This document shows, piece after piece, positions 63,420 through 64,000 of a DNA stretch of 64,000 nt. The position numbers and the translations under genes are program-made. Location: contig NC_135555.1 of the NCBI RefSeq assembly GCF_964340395.1, positions 20,035,947-20,099,946 on the forward strand. Reading direction: 5' to 3'. Each line of letters begins with the position of its first letter. Position 1 is the stretch's first letter. Source of the DNA: Glandiceps talaboti. Its lineage: Eukaryota > Hemichordata > Enteropneusta > Spengelidae. The notes below the pieces were generated by a model. The model was not told the DNA's origin. It worked only from the letters and a program-made list of their open reading frames with translations, and did not search any database.

Positions 63420-64000
63420 TACCTGCAACTGGCGGACCCATCAATCCTCCAATACTGCCCCAAGGCGAGCTAACACATAACGCTGCCGTCAAATTTGATG
63501 GACCCACAACATCTTTGATTGCCTGTGAAAACAGCGTGAAGAAAAGGCCGCAGAATAGTCCAAGAAAGGCGGTGTACACACAGTATGTTAAATAAGAATC
63601 AGCAAGTGAACTTAGAAGATTTGTTATTCCGGCTAAAACCAAAGCTATACCAAATAGGCTTGTACTTGTTATATTGAGTGGTTTCAGTATTAATAGTAGT
63701 ACAGTTGGAGCAAGTCTGCCTAGTATACCAGCAACTCCAAATATGGACATAATTAGGGCAATATTCCTTTCAGAACTAAGCCTCATAGATGCTGCGCGTG
63801 CAACCATATGAGCTGGTACTCCATAGAATCCAACTCCGATACCAAGTATCAAGGCAAATGTAATAACGTCAAATATTGGGTATTTCATATAGAGACTACA
63901 GTCGCAGATTTCACGCATCTGTCGTATGGCAGTAGGTTTTGCTGTACTATTGATATCGTTATCATTTTTATCAATTGATACTTCATCAAAATGTTGTGTC
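62704..64000 (-). CDS. SLC16-like transporter, third copy, partial (cut by window end)
   Basis: Exon 4 is 62990-62704, with TAA at 62706-62704. Exon 3 runs from 63423 to beyond 64000 and is open to the edge. The protein is nearly identical to the gene at 47434: changes seen include RLYGG to RLWGG, VYVSKGKK to VYVPKGKK, GGFMGPP to GGLMGPP and DIITFALLL to DVITFALIL. Splice sites and phase are conserved. Either a recent tandem duplicate or an uncollapsed second haplotype. Confidence 0.9.
63056..63418. repeat. (CT)n and (CATA)n arrays in intron 3 of the third SLC16 copy
   Basis: CT array 63056-63146 and CATA-based arrays to 63418, equivalent to 47777-48100 but different in length and unit order. 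Confidence 0.95.

Larger units (their letters stand above)
60486..64000. repeat. Duplicated segment, copy 2 (runs off the window)
   Basis: Partner of 45677-48720. Both begin after a CATA array with TCTAAACAAGTCGACCGCGT and carry the same order of Tc1-like fragment, CCCGGGATT block and SLC16 exons. Confidence 0.85.

Overview
The window is animal (metazoan) nuclear DNA. Its genes are split by GT-AG introns, microsatellites of the (TA)n, (GA)n and (CATA)n types are very abundant, and there are decayed LINE, Tigger, Tc1-like and MITE copies. The gene content (an Ig/EGF receptor tyrosine kinase and an SLC16-type transporter array) fits a marine invertebrate, for example a lancelet or another invertebrate with expanded kinases. 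The species cannot be fixed from the sequence alone.

Layout. 1-5.1 kb: a dead non-LTR retrotransposon with a (TA)n array inside its ORF, then a MITE-like repeat. 5-16 kb: mostly unannotatable, with two possible exons of a DEDDh exonuclease (11.2-11.9 kb), a small foldback repeat and a Tigger/pogo fragment at 15.7-16.2 kb. 16.9-41.4 kb, minus strand: one complete-looking receptor tyrosine kinase gene. I assembled 22 exons from splice sites; their phases all agree and they sum to 2739 nt (913 codons). The order is signal peptide, cysteine-containing ectodomain, EGF, Ig, EGF, EGF-like, TM and kinase. Its introns hold LINE fragments, a Helentron-like tandem repeat and a cluster of hammerhead ribozymes at 23.2-24.0 kb. 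41.5-45.3 kb: no gene seen. 45.6-64 kb, minus strand: an SLC16-type (MCT-like) transporter array, with a complete 4-exon gene (47434-51653, 523 codons), a degraded copy (57.9-60.1 kb) and a near-identical third copy cut by the window end (62704-64000). The first and third copies lie in a duplicated segment that also carries a Tc1-like HTH fragment. The copy at 60.5 kb carries a 405-bp TTA-flanked MITE that is absent from the 45.7-kb copy.

The most unusual content is a set of hammerhead self-cleaving ribozyme motifs. Two families (A and B/C) are visible. They are arranged as inverted pairs between (TA)n arrays at 23.2-23.9 kb, with a further B/C copy at 55.0 kb. Stem I of the B and C copies shows a compensatory base-pair change. 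I infer that they belong to Penelope-like or retrozyme-type retroelements.
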